Source: Emydura subglobosa (Eukaryota > Chordata > Testudines > Chelidae). From it: a stretch of DNA of 64,000 nt. Of the stretch, positions 1-11,139 are shown piece after piece. The notes below the pieces were generated by a model. It was not told the origin of the DNA. It saw nothing but the letters and a program-made list of their open reading frames with translations, and ran no database searches. A program made the translations under genes and the position numbers. The stretch is from positions 34,021,383-34,085,382 of the forward strand of contig ML679966.1 in assembly GCA_007922225.1 (NCBI GenBank), given 5' to 3'. Position 1 is the stretch's first letter. Every line of letters begins with the position of its first letter.

Positions 1-535
1 CAGCACAGATTCCTGAGGGACACTGCTATTTACCTCGCTCCATTCCAGAAACTGACCATTTATTCCAACCCTTTGTTTCCTGTCTTTTAAGAAGTTAGTG
101 GTTAATGTGAATTTCTTTACATTATTCTTTATTTAACCTAATTTTAAATATTTCAGACCAGTTTATTTTTCAAAGTTTTAATTTTGATTTTAATTCTTGC
201 CTTCAAGTTAACTAATTCTATGAGTTTTTTTATCATCCACATTTTTTATAAGAGCGTATTCTTTTTCATCTTCTAAGCCATTTATGAAAATACTGATAAT
301 TTCTGGGGCTAGACCTTTTGGTAACCCACTTTACAGCTTTTTTCTGTTTAACTCAACCATTAATAACTACTCAGTCCAACTTCAGTCAATTACATTTCCA
401 TATAATCCATACTTCTTTAGTTTTCCTGTAAAAATGTCATTTGGTATTATATCAAATGCCTTACCATAATTAATGTTCAATGTATTTCCTTTATATACTG
501 AATTTATTATCATCTTTATCCTATCAAAGAAGACA
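1..535 (-). mobile_element. CR1-type LINE relic(s), antisense
   Basis: Read on the minus strand, this stretch resembles the reverse-transcriptase region of sauropsid CR1 LINEs. The first ~110 bases look like the antisense of the segment around the conserved fingers/palm. The 270-540 part looks like a second, more decayed piece of the same region, so two fragments may be joined. There is no open frame of useful length. The element begins outside the window and its 3' end is missing. The assignment rests on remembered similarity to CR1 consensus sequences and not on a search. Confidence 0.5.
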
Positions 536-539
536 ACTA

Positions 540-2345
540 GTTTCACAGGCTTAAACTTTGATTAGCAGCTAAGGTTTACTGTAGGTGCTTACGGTACAAA
601 CGGACTGTTCTATTATGCTACTATCATCAAATAGCTTTTCACCAGGCTGTGTGAAATCTCAATCCATTTCCTATTGGACTAATAGTCACATTACAATTCA
701 TCAACAAAATTTACATTAATTAGCAAACTTCTTGATAAACTGAATATTCTGCACACATACGTACCTCTTCATCTATACTACTACATCTCTTTTGCTATGA
801 ACATTTTTTAAAAGCTCCCCTAAAAGCCATAATTATTTAGTAAATCATAAAAAAAATGTGAGAGCCATGTTCTGTGTTTGAAGTAACTATTCTTAGAGCT
901 GGAATTAAGTAATGAATAATGCTTGTTTAGTTCCTTATATGTGCACTAAAACCATGATGAATTTCAGCTCTTTAGCAATAGAGAGGAAAAAATAAGCTAC
1001 TGTTTGCCAAATGGAAGGGAGGGGGAGATGAAATGGTTAGGGAAAGAAATGTTATTTTCATGTATTTACATGTTGCTAACAATGAGCAGAGGAAAAAAAT
1101 AACCTTTAAATAACTGTCAATAATGCCCTTTTAAGCTTATATGGTCATTATATGGTTTTTTCCCTCTTTAAACATTAGAGCTTAAAGTATAAAAATAACA
1201 CTGTATGACCTTCAAAATAAAAACTATAGACGTTTCAGCAGCTGTACTTTTTAATGAGATTCAATGTTCATTTGTCAACAGGCCAAACAAAAAAAGCATT
1301 AATTGGAAATTTAATTTATAACCTTCATTCTAAGGGTCATGGTCCTTTTACATAAATTTTTAACAAACTAAACTACTAAGATAACACATTTCTTCTTTAG
1401 TCTTTAATATATATTGTAAGTCAAAGAACCTATTCATATGAATTTCTTTTCTTAATTCAATGCTTGTGAAAAGGTACCAGGTTGACACTAATAAAGAATA
1501 GAAATCTGTAAGAATGCCAAGGTCACCAGTCAAATTATTTCAGCAAACTCCTCTAAGGAATCCTGTCAACAAATGTCATGGTTCTAAAAAGACTTAAAGC
1601 TTTGTTCCATCTTGCCCAGAAGAGCCAGATCGTCTAAGTACCATATGCCATGCTATCATTCAAGACCGCATCAAAGGCAGATGGCCATTCTACCTTCTCC
1701 TTTATTCAGTTATCCACATTAAATTATCATTCAAATAACAAAATAAAAACATCCTCAAAAGGAACAACTCACCCAAAATATGACCTGAATTATCCTCCAG
1801 CCATGAAAATATTAGGGAGTGGGGGGAGGACTACACAGTGCCATAGTTCTGCATGACACATACAGAATAAAGTGGTTTTTTTCCTTCAAGACTTGCCCCG
1901 TTTTCCAAAATAATAATTTGCACCACAACAGACCACTCTTGCCCATGTACTCCGAGCTATCTAGAAGACAAGCTGTCAGCCTAAAGTACTTAGGATCTGA
2001 ATAGAGAATTTCACTTTCAGTTGGAAACAAGAGACCCAGTAGATTAGGAAGCAGAAATTGTGCTTCCAAAATCAGCTCCAGGAAGTAAAACTAAAACAGT
2101 AAAGGTCAAGCCAGAGTTAGCAATGATATCTTGGTTCTGTCCTGACTGACAATGTAAATGATCAGAGAGAACATGCAAGAATCCTGATGCAAGTATAGAA
2201 GAAAATCATGTCAGTAACACTGGAGCCCACTCTCCCACAAAATAAAACCAGAGACTCTTTTGCACTCTCTTTGGGAAAAAGCTTTAGTTCAGGCTTATCC
2301 CAGTTGAGGAACAAATCATGGAAGACAAGAGCGTTTGAGGGACTA
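540..2345. other. Unassigned AT-rich intronic sequence
   Basis: I see no recognisable gene, repeat family or structured element here. Short open frames (for example 1650-1856 on plus and 1812-2069 on minus) have no recognisable domains and look like chance. Confidence 0.5.
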
Positions 2346-2350
2346 CTTAC

Positions 2351-2448
2351 ACCATTGATTGCAAATTCTGTTCGGTTTTCCCCAGCAGGTGAAGAGCCCT
2401 TGGAGTGATCTGATAGTGGATGCTGTACTCCTTCAACAAAACAATTTC
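2351..2448 (-). other. Exon-like segment (weak candidate)
   Basis: On the minus strand a pyrimidine-rich tract ending in TTAG (AG at 2450-2449) is followed by 98 nt and then a GTAAGT donor (2350-2345). The segment is open in two frames, one of them part of a 101-codon open frame at 2162-2467. It does not resemble the conserved second exon expected for a furry gene. Its length (98 nt) would also take a phase-1 entry to a phase-0 exit. It could be a real small exon of an unknown transcript or a chance pair of splice-like sites. Confidence 0.15.
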
Positions 2449-2769
2449 CTAACACAGCAGGCAGCAATGAGCATCATGTTAGGAATTGGTGTAATAGATA
2501 ATCTTGGTCTGTCAGGATTTAGACAGGTTTTGATTTGATGAACGAGAGAAAGCTTTACAAGCTAGATAAATAAATATGAAATGCAGAATACTGATGTGGA
2601 ACTTCATCTCCAGTAGAGAGTCCACAAACTTTAAATAGTGCAGTGAGTCAGATAAACCTCCAGCCCACTGCAACTAGTACCACAGAGAACTCCTAACAGC
2701 CAAATTCCAGCTTCACTTCACACAAACACCCCCCTCCATCCACAGCAGTCTTGAATGTTCTGCCTCATT

Positions 2770-2792
2770 GTTGCTCGGATACCTATAGCAAC
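2770..2792. promoter_or_regulatory. GTTGCT...AGCAAC inverted motif (RFX/X-box-like)
   Basis: GTTGCT (2770-2775) and its inverse AGCAAC (2787-2792) are separated by 11 bases, in a short patch slightly richer in CpG than its surroundings. RFX X-boxes have such half-sites but normally with a much shorter spacer, so functional binding is doubtful. Confidence 0.12.
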
Positions 2793-2859
2793 GAGACTTC
2801 TGGGCGCCAAAGCTTTGGCTCTTCCAGGAGAGGAGAAACCATGGAAAGATCCCTACTAG

Positions 2860-4570
2860 GCTGAAACCACCAGTACTAACAGATGCACAACTGGAACTGG
2901 TTCCTCACAGTGTGGAAAGAAGAATCAGCAGGAGCCATTGCTGGAACCTCCACATGCCTCTGTAATAATGACACAGATGTCAAAGAACAACTCAGTTTGT
3001 ACCTTTACTGCAGGAAGACAGTGTCTTAAAGCTTTGTTTCTCTCACTATGAAGGAAGAGGAAGGCTCTATCAGAACTGTGCCTTCGTTTTTTCTTCTAGC
3101 CAGAGAACAAATCTGGATGGCAAGACACACATGCCAAGTTAGAACCTCAAGCCCTCTTAGTATAGTTCAGCACTATAGGGTTCCAGACAACTACTTTCAT
3201 ACTCCTTTTCAACCAGGACCAAAATAGCCTCAGCAAAGCATTGCTGAAGCTGCATTTTATAAGTGGATCTTCAGAGTCGAGATGGCCATCAAGGGTGCTA
3301 GATACTTAGTACTGAACTGTCAACCCAGACAAGAGCGGGGACTGTAGGGCTGCTTTTGTCAGATCTAATGTCACTTTGGCAAACAGACCTCAAAAGTCCA
3401 GTGACTTTTTAATGTCAGTAATGTCTGAAGACATCACCTTAAGTGGGCATTTGAGGCAGCTCTCCCAGTGCTTCAGCCGGGGAAGTCTATCAGATCTAAC
3501 ACGCTGCACTGTGATTTTCTCCCTAATACTAGAGGAACCAAACATGGGCATAGACATCACAGCATTAAGTGGAAGCACTCCAAAGACTCAAGGTACAAAG
3601 AACATCTTCAAGGAGAAAAAGATCAGCCTAATAGGACCAATATTAGGGGAAAGGGAATCAACTCAAAAGTCTTGGACCACTGTTGGTGCATGGAATGGCA
3701 TGGACACTAACATCTTTTGTTGTTTTTTAAAACAAAAATTGACTGACTAACTACAAAAAAATAGCACATACAGGCTGCCCCCCAAATAAAAACTAATAAG
3801 AGAAGTATCATGGATACCAAGCATGTTGTGAGCTCACTGCACCTTCAAGGTCAAAAAGAAACGATAGGCAATGGGGCCACTCTCCCCTCATCTTATACAC
3901 TCACAACTCTGCATCATGTAGGAAGCGTAAGTGGCCCTAACAGTCGTCATTCTCTAGAAAATTCAAAGTACCAGAGGCATTTTTCTCCTAAGAACTGGCA
4001 ATTCTCAAAGGAGAATAAAATCATTTGCTGGAAGTGTTTGGTTTGGTTTTTCCTGGTTATATAATCAAGCTATTATTTCTTGGAAACATTTTTCCTTGCA
4101 ACTGTTTAAAAAAATAATTTCCAAGCTCCTCACAATTCCATCTGCTATAGGAACTAAATTCAAAGATGGAATTCAGGTCCTTCCCCTTTGAAATACACTG
4201 CTTATGAAAGGCACATTAAAGGACCAAATCCTTGCTTTGAAATTTATGAGAATTTATGTTTTGAAAATGATTCTCAAAATACATATGAATTTCAAAAGAA
4301 CTAACAGAAGAAGAACTGAAAAATCCCTTTGTCTCAAAAGTTTAAAACTTGATTAGTTTAGAAACATGAGGCATGGAGCTTGTTACCTCTCTGTCAGTTC
4401 TCTTAACTGCTAGAACAGCTACACAAGAACTGACTTATAAAAGGTTACAAGTTCTTTGTACTGAAAAATGAGAGATGTAGAAAAGAAACTGAGTTTGGTG
4501 TGGATACATAATCAAAAGCATTATTATATTTTGTATTCATATAATGAATGTTGAGACAATTTTAAAGTTG
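2860..4570. other. Unassigned intronic sequence
   Basis: There is nothing recognisable. The 124-codon open frame at 3376-3750 (plus) has no known motif, no clear splice sites and ordinary intronic composition. Confidence 0.45.
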
Positions 4571-4574
4571 CTTT

Positions 4575-4745
4575 CAAATTGTGAGTAAGCCTTACAACAC
4601 CCCTGGAAAGTACATAATATTACAATCATTTAAAATGGATGCCCAGGCAGGTTAAGTGACTTGCAGCCATACGGCAAGTTAGTGTCAGAGCCAGGAACAG
4701 AATCTCAAAGTCCTGATTCTGAGACCCTCTATAATTATGTGATCC
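4575..4745 (-). repeat. MIR-like CORE-SINE relic, antisense
   Basis: The order of motifs is that of an antisense MIR: 'cttacaacacccctg', then 'aaaatggatgccca', 'ttaagtgacttgc', 'agtgtcagagccagga' and a terminal 'tcctgattctgagacc'. The copy is strongly diverged and has no clear ends. Confidence 0.65.
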
Positions 4746-4749
4746 ATTG

Positions 4750-5440
4750 ATTCAGACAAAATGATAGACTACACCTTCCCTCAAGACTCTTCTCTTATTT
4801 GGTGTGCAATGTAGACGGTGCACAGTGAACGAAGCACTGCCAAGTATAATTTTCCTGGTTTAATGAGGGTTCCCATGCCTTATTCATTGTATGCCATGCA
4901 GTATAAATAGGGGACTAATGATAGGCGTAAGGAGGTGATTTTACCTCTGCATACAGCATTGGTAAGACAGATAGTGGAATACTATGTTTAGTTCTATGTC
5001 CACCAGTTCTAGTGGTGTTACTCAATGAGATTATCCTGAATAAGGAGAATAACTCTGATTGATTTAATTTTTAAAATTTCAAAAGGTGCTTGCATCAAAG
5101 ATATTACCAGAACGTGTATGTCAATTTGGAATTTTTGGTGACTTTAGCTGTACAGGTAGAGGAACCCAAAAAATGCGAGGGGATAAAAATAGACATTTCA
5201 GAATGCAACGTTTTTAAATGTTTTTCTACAGAAGACAGTAATATATTTCTCTTTTAAAAATTATTTTGAGAATTCAATTATCCTATCTTCAGTAAAAATC
5301 TCAATTCAACTTCAACTTTACAGTCCCTACTGATGATCCCACAATTTACGACACTGTTAATGACTCATACTGCTGGTTCTCATTTCCTATGTAATAACGT
5401 TTATGTCCTATGAATAACTAATAAATAAGTTTCTGCAGAT
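4750..5440. other. Unassigned intronic sequence
   Basis: AT-rich sequence between a MIR relic and a CR1 element. I recognise no gene or repeat in it. Confidence 0.4.
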
Positions 5441-5942
5441 ATGTTAGCAACAAGGTGGTGGTCAGCGAAAGTGTGGGCTCCTTACTGAAAAGGGGTGGCA
5501 ATCTAGTGACAGATGATATGGAAAAAACTGAAGTATTCAGTGCTTTTTTCCCCTCTGTCTTCACAGACAAGGTCAGCTCCTAGACTACTGCAATGGGTAG
5601 CACCATATGCAGAGGAGGTGAACAGCCTTCACTGGTGAAAGAACAGGTTCAGGACTATTTAGAAAAGCTAGAATGCATAAGTCAATGGGGCCAGACACAA
5701 TGCATTCAAGGATGGTGAGGGAGCTGACAGATGTGATTGCAGAGCCATTGGCCATTATCTTTGAAAACTCATAGTGATTGGGGGATGATTGGAAAAAAGT
5801 CTCAGATGATTGGAAAAAGGCAAATATAGGGCCCATCTTTAAAAAAAGGGAAGGGGAAACTACAGACCAATCAGCCTCACCTCAGACCCCAGAAAAATCA
5901 TGGAGCATATCCTGAAGGAATCCATTTTGAAGCACTTGGAGG

Positions 5943-6892
5943 ATGGTGATCAGGAACAATCAGCATGGATTCACCAAGAGCAAGTCATGCCTGACCAACC
6001 TGATTACCTTCTATGATGAGATAACCGGTTTTGTGGATGTGGCGAAAGTGATAGACGTGATATACCTTGACTTTATCAAAGCTTTTGATACAGTCTCTCA
6101 CAGTATTCTTGCCAGCAAGTTAAAGTAGTATGGGTTGCATAAATAGACTATAACAGGGGTTGGCAACCTGTGGCGCACATGACAAAGTTGATATGCGCAA
6201 TGATTTTGAGCAGCACACCACACCGCTCCCGGCCACAAGCAGGGCTGAGTGGCAGCCATTTTCCCCTTCCAGCCCCATCTCTCTCTCTCTCTCTCTCAAG
6301 TGGACCAGGGCCCAACAGTGCCCTGTTGGCCTGAACCATGCCACTCCCGGCCCCAAGCAGGAATGCGCGGCAGCTGCTCCCCCCTTCTGGAGACCACAGG
6401 CATGCATGGTCCAAGCAGCTTTCTCCCCTCTCACTCCCACTCCTTGCCACCCCCATAGCGGGGGGTGAAGGGAGGAGGAGAGCAGGAAACGGGACGCAGA
6501 CACAGACACACCGGTCCCCGCCGCCGAACACCCAGTAAGTCACTGGCCAGGGCACTGGGCTCATGACACATGGAAGAGGGGTGGGGGGGAAGACTTGGCA
6601 TGCCTGTTCCCACGGATTGCCAAACCCTGGACTAGAAGGTGGATAGAAAGCTGGCTAGATCATCGGGCTCTACAGGTATTGATCAATGTATTGTTGGCAG
6701 CAGGTATCAAGCGGAGTGCCCCAGGGGTCGGTCCAGGATCCAGTTTTGTTCAACATTTTCATTAATGATATGGATGATGAGGTGGATTACACCCTCTTCA
6801 AGTTTGCGGATGACACTAAGATGGGGGTAGTGGCAGATATGCTGGAGGGTAGAGATAGGATACAGAGTGACCTAGACAAATTGGAGAATTAG
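5943..6892 (+). pseudogene. CR1 ORF2 reverse-transcriptase fragment, inactivated
   Basis: Two open pieces of one reverse transcriptase survive either side of the MITE. The first (5943-6128) shows the block [14 protein letters not shown] and then [13 protein letters not shown], which carries the first catalytic aspartate. The second (6686-6892) shows GVPQGSVQDPVLFNIFIND and FADDTKMG, a variant of the YADD catalytic box. In a live CR1 this domain copies the RNA into the nicked target. Here the reading frame is cut by the MITE and by other lesions both upstream and downstream, so no functional protein is possible. Family assignment is secure; the exact CR1 subfamily is not. Confidence 0.85.
6154..6629. 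mobile_element. Nonautonomous hAT transposon (MITE) inside CR1
   Basis: The 476-bp element starts CAGGGGTTGGCAACCTGTGG and ends with an imperfect inverse of it (CCACGGATTGCCAAACCCTG). It is flanked by 8-bp direct repeats GACTATAA (6146-6153) and GACTAGAA (6630-6637), differing at one base. An 8-bp duplication with CAGGG termini is the hAT signature. The interior is GC-rich, contains a CT-dinucleotide run and encodes no transposase. Open frames in it are by-products of composition. Confidence 0.88.
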
Positions 6893-7689
6893 GCCAAAAG
6901 AAATCCGATGAGGTTCAACAAGGACATGTGCAGAGTCCTGCACTTAGAATGGAAGAACCCCATGCTACAGACTGGGGACCAACTGGCTAGGCAGAAGTTC
7001 TGCAGAAAAGGACCTGGGGGTTACTAAAAAAGCTGGACATGAGTCAAGTGTGCCCTTGTTGCCAAGAAGGTTAACAGCATATTGGGCTGCATTAGTAGGA
7101 ACACTGCCAACAAATCGAGGAAAGTGATTATTCCCCTTATTTGGCACTAGTGAGACCACATATGGAGTACTGTGTCCAGTTTTGGGCCCCCCACTAAAGA
7201 AAGGATGTGGACAAATTGGAGATAGTCCAGTGGAGGGCAACAAAAATGATTAGAGGGCTGGAGCACAACTTATAAGGGGAGGCTGAGGGAACTGGATTTA
7301 TTTGGTCTAAAGAATAGAAGAGTGAGGAGGAATTTGATAACAGCCTTTAACTACTTGAAGGGTGGTTCCAAAGAAGATGGAGCTAGGCTGTTCTGAGTGG
7401 TGGCAGATGACAGAACAAAGAGCAATAGTCTCAAGTTGCAGTGGGGGAGATCTAATTTGGATATTAGGAAAAACTTTTTCACTAGGAGGGTGGTGAGGCA
7501 CTGGAATGAGTTAGCTAGGGAGGTGGTGGAATCTCCATTCCCAGAAGTTTTTAAAGCCCAGCTTGACAAAGGCGTGGCTGGGATGATTTAGTTGGGGGTC
7601 ATCCTGCTTTGAGCAGGGGATTGGACTTGATGACCTCCTGAGGTCCCTTCCAACCCTCATGTTCTATGATTCTTCTAAGTTTTTAAAAT

Positions 7690-8765
7690 TTCAGGGGAAG
7701 AGAGCAGGCATGTGTCTGCTTACTAAGAATAAATACAAAAGTTTCTAAGACTAAATTTATAATTATTACAGGATTTTTATCTGTGTTAAACAACATGACT
7801 ATTTCAGATAATTACATTAAATATGATTCATTTATTATTAAATTGAAGATATGGGTTTGCAATTTAATATGGCTGTAAAAATATGGATTTTAAATAGCAT
7901 ATTCAGAGGCATATGTTACAAGAAAAGCAATAAATCTCTCTCTATAGCTCTGCTGCCACCAAATTTGAAAAATTGCATGCCTTTCTGGGCAACTCATCTA
8001 AGATATACTAAAATACTGTATATGAAAGGCTTATCAAGTATGTAACAGACCACATGATGATAAACAAAACATTAGCTACAATTTTGTTCCTCTTCCAAAA
8101 TTGTCACACTTTGTCCTACTAACAAAAGAACATCTCTTGTCCTAGCAAGAACTACTACTACACTGATCAGGTTCTACCAAGCTACCTACAGAATTCCTCT
8201 GATACTTCTAAAATTAAAATAAAAGTTATGTCAGATACCAAATGTGTATAAAAGTATTACTCTTCTACAGAATGAAATCTGGAACTAAAACCATTATCAC
8301 TCACAATAGTTCAAAAACAAAATACTACATTCTCAGTTCTTTGAACACACTGAACATTATTCATATTAAACAATGCTCTGTTTGTTTATTCTGTTTTCAT
8401 GATCTAACATTGTGAGCTATTATTTGGGAAATCTGTGAGCAAGTACCCCTGTCGTGTTGCAGAAAGTATCTGTAAAACAGCATTGTTTGGTCGCTTGGGA
8501 CACTCCAAATTGTTTAGATAATTTCAGGGAACGGTAAAACAATATAAAGGATAACTAGACAAGCAATATATCCTTACGGTCAATAAGCAAGGCAGGCTAT
8601 TTGTAAGTTTAACACTTAAAGCTAAATTGTTGTATACTAAACTTAAGGAACACCATTAAAAATGTTAGGGTTTCATATCATCTTACATTTTAATCAAGGT
8701 CTTGTAAGACCAAAATGAGGCCATACCTTTAATATGAAGAACTGTGAGCATGCTTATCTATTTTG
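7690..8765. other. Unassigned intronic sequence
   Basis: AT-rich. I recognise no gene or repeat. Confidence 0.4.
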
Positions 8766-8771
8766 CAGTCT

Positions 8772-8925
8772 CCCTCTATCATGTACAGCACCAATTCAGA
8801 AAGATCTTCAAATACATGATTAGTCCCACTGATTTCAATGGAACTACCACATGCTTAAAGACAGGACTGAGCTTGAGAACCTTGCTGAATCAGGACCTTA
8901 GTTCTTGTGACCAGATAGACTGGCA
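8772..8925. repeat. Palindromic 'TGATTTCAATGG' hairpin repeat
   Basis: The centre 'tcccactgatttcaatgga' and the arm 'acatgcttaaa...ccttgctgaatcagg' match a common sauropsid fold-back repeat built on a CCATTGA-TCAATGG core. It is a diverged copy. A related fragment lies at 32085-32215 and another at 59772-59902. Confidence 0.5.
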
Positions 8926-8984
8926 GAAATATAAATAATCCATTAATGTGAGCAGTCCTCTTGGCTATTGCTATGTATAATAGT

Positions 8985-9660
8985 CAGAATTTTCAATCTC
9001 AAAAGATCAAAAATCATGAGTCAGAGCCCAGAAAATCATGAGGTTAGGTTAATCATGAGATTTTAAAAACATCATCAAGCCATGTTTTCTAGTCAGTCTT
9101 TCAACTTTTTAACTCCCCTCTCCTCTTCGGGCTATGTGTAAGATATAATTTCAGGATGAAAAGTCAACCTTTAATGCATATAAAAACACATCTCTTTGGC
9201 TGCTCAGATGGAGATTTCACTTACCCTCTTCCTCTCCTCTAAGATAGTAATACGGAAACTGCCATATATTTCCTGTCTTGACTCCCCCTCTCTCCTGCTT
9301 CGCTGCCATCCAGGGATTCTCCTCTACCTGGATCCCAAAGCAGAGGAGCCACTTGAACCAAGGAGTGGCAGCCATTTTGCCTGTGGGCATGGCTTCAATC
9401 TCACTGAAAATGGGGGGCAGTTGCAGCCAGTTTTATTAAGGCCAGCCTTCCTTCCACATACAGAAAGGCTGTAGAAAAATGGCAGCCATCTTGCTTTCTT
9501 TAGCTCCATTGACAGTAATAGGAGATGGTGGCCATTTTGAAGAATAGAAAATTCATAATTTCATTATGTTTTCATGAGACAGGTAGAAAAAAGAAAGAAT
9601 AAAAACCTAAAACCAATAGAGTCACAATAAACTCATGAGAACTGGCAATACTGAATACCT
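8985..9660. repeat. Degenerate ATCATGAG-rich repeat flanks
   Basis: Short units with the core TCATGAG recur at 9014-9062 and again near 9632-9640, flanking a block (9190-9530) that repeats the phrase 'tggcagccat' three times. A similar TCATGAG-like patch (with ATTATGAGAT) occurs at 42990-43035. These look like parts of an interspersed family whose name I do not know. Confidence 0.35.
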
Positions 9661-9664
9661 AACC

Positions 9665-10280
9665 GATCCCAAGAAGAAGTCACATTGAGCTGTTAATTAA
9701 AAAACAGGGGGAGGGGCAAATTTTACCCTTCTGACCTTTCTTTACAACGGGCAGAGATTCAAGGCTTAAAAACACAAAACACTGTTTAGAAAAGGAAATT
9801 CTCCTAGTCAGCCTATGTTCATCGACTGCTCAGAATCCTTCTTCCAGGACTCTGGAATTTAACCATGTCCTCAGCCTCACACCTGCTTAATCAGTACATT
9901 ATGTCGAACGTTTACTGTATTAATGTAAATTAACTTTTGCTTACATAAACATATGTACATGAACTTAGCCCTTCTAGCATGTCCAATGAATTTTTGTTTA
10001 TCTGTGGCAATTGTAACTGCACATATACTCATTTTAGTTTAAGATAAAAAGTAATAAAGTAAACTTAAATAAAAATGTACAGATCCAGCACAATGTGTAC
10101 CCAATCATGATTTCATCCTCTATGTCCTACTATGATATAAATGTATAACAATAACAAAATTAAACAAATCCCTAACCAAGTAAAATAACATGATAAGGGA
10201 TACTTAGCAAGAACCTTTATATAATATTTTAATTAGTGTTAAACTAGTTTTTATAAAGTACTTCAAAAATAAAAGGCATT
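9665..10280. other. Unassigned AT-rich sequence
   Basis: I recognise no gene or repeat. The adjoining gypsy fragment appears to start only near 10285. Confidence 0.4.
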
Positions 10281-10284
10281 AAAA

Positions 10285-10811
10285 ATACATCATCCCCACC
10301 AAAGCAGACCTCCATCAGCAAGACACCCCTCACATCACAGTTGGGAATAAAGTGTGGCTCTTAACGCAACACCTGGACATTGCCCAGCCCTCAAGTAAGC
10401 TGAACTACTGATACCTCAGCCCATTCCAGGTTCTCTAACAGATTAATATTAATATTATTAATTAATAATTAATTAATAATATTAATATTCTCTAACAGAT
10501 TAATCCAGCTACCCAATATGATGAAGGTGCACCCAGTGTTTCTTGTTTCCCTGCTGAAGAAGTACATCTTCCCCTGGACAGATATAGGTCCTTTCATGGT
10601 CCAGGGGCAAGAAGAATACCTTGTGAGGTAGATCTTGGACTCCAAGAGAAGCTCACAAAACTCATCAACTGGGAGGATTCTGATCCAGATGATCACTCAT
10701 GGGAGCCAGCTAGCAACATACAATACACCCGACCAGCTACTTCGGGAACTCCACTGGTCAGACCCTGACAAACTAGGCCCAAAGACGTCTAATAGGCATC
10801 TTTTGAAAGGG
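10285..10811 (+). pseudogene. Ty3/gypsy chromovirus integrase C-terminus with chromodomain, broken
   Basis: Across shifting frames this stretch gives the integrase tail of a chromodomain gypsy element. A block around KVWL.TQHLD is followed by PSSKLN, PFQVL and QINPATQY (the GPY/F-like region). The chromodomain follows: EYLVR*ILDSKRSS in one frame, INWEDSDPDDHSWEPASN in the next, then a return to the first frame with TPDQLLRELH. Chromodomains of such elements direct integration towards particular chromatin. At least two frameshifts and one stop make it non-functional. An AT-rich perfect palindrome interrupts it at 10445-10489. A PPT-like purine run (10805-10811) and an LTR follow directly, so only the 3' end of the element remains. 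Confidence 0.72.
10431..10504. repeat. 17-bp direct repeats around a 20-bp perfect palindrome
   Basis: TTCTCTAACAGATTAAT occurs at 10431-10447 and again, identical, at 10488-10504. Between them lies a perfect inverted repeat with arms 10445-10464 and 10470-10489 and a 5-base spacer, composed only of A and T. The structure interrupts the gypsy integrase reading frame. Confidence 0.9.
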
Positions 10812-11134
10812 TGTGTGTGATATGATGAGTTATCTGAGCCTGAAGCAGCTTAAGTCTGATGAGTCATCAGAGGCAAACTCTGCAATTCAACTGAGGTTCA
10901 GCCAATCCATAGGTAAGGACCCACCCAGGTGATACCAAAGCAGGTATATAAGCTCCGAAAAGAAGCAGCCTCTGTAGTCTGCTCAGTGTCACTATCTGGC
11001 CAGGAACAGCATTGCCAGACATTTCAACAGACTGCCTTTGCTCCTGCTCCAGCCTGTGCTATTTCCATGCTAGCCAGACCCTATTCCAGTCTGTATCTGC
11101 TCCTGCCTCAGTCAGCCACCCAGCGATTCTGACA
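10812..11134 (+). repeat. 3' LTR of the chromodomain gypsy element
   Basis: It follows the purine run GAAAGGG, starts TG and ends CA (11133-11134). It contains a CCAAT box (10902-10906) and a TATA box TATATAAG (10945-10952) at the usual spacing, so it has the layout of a promoter-bearing LTR of about 320 bp. The 5' LTR and therefore the target duplication are not present. The right boundary is the nearest plausible CA end and could be off by a few bases. Confidence 0.6.
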
Positions 11135-11139
11135 ACTTG

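Larger units (their letters stand above)
5441..7675 (+). mobile_element. 5'-truncated CR1 LINE, split by a hAT MITE
   Basis: This is a non-LTR retrotransposon copy containing part of ORF2, a 3' UTR and the CR1 3' tail ('gacctcctgaggtcccttcc' followed by TTCTATGATTCTT at about 7664-7676). It begins part-way into ORF2, as 5' truncation on insertion commonly produces. ORF2 is broken by many stops and frameshifts. A nonautonomous hAT element occupies 6154-6629 and is younger than the CR1. A tandem slip repeating 'gatgattggaaaaa' is visible near 5785-5818. Together with the MITE this accounts for about 2.2 kb. Confidence 0.85.

Noticed and set aside
3376..3750. Plus-strand open frame of 124 codons
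   Set aside because: No recognisable motif, no splice or promoter support, and composition like its surroundings.
6120..6613. Overlapping open frames up to 138 codons
   Set aside because: All fall in the GC-rich interior of a noncoding hAT MITE.
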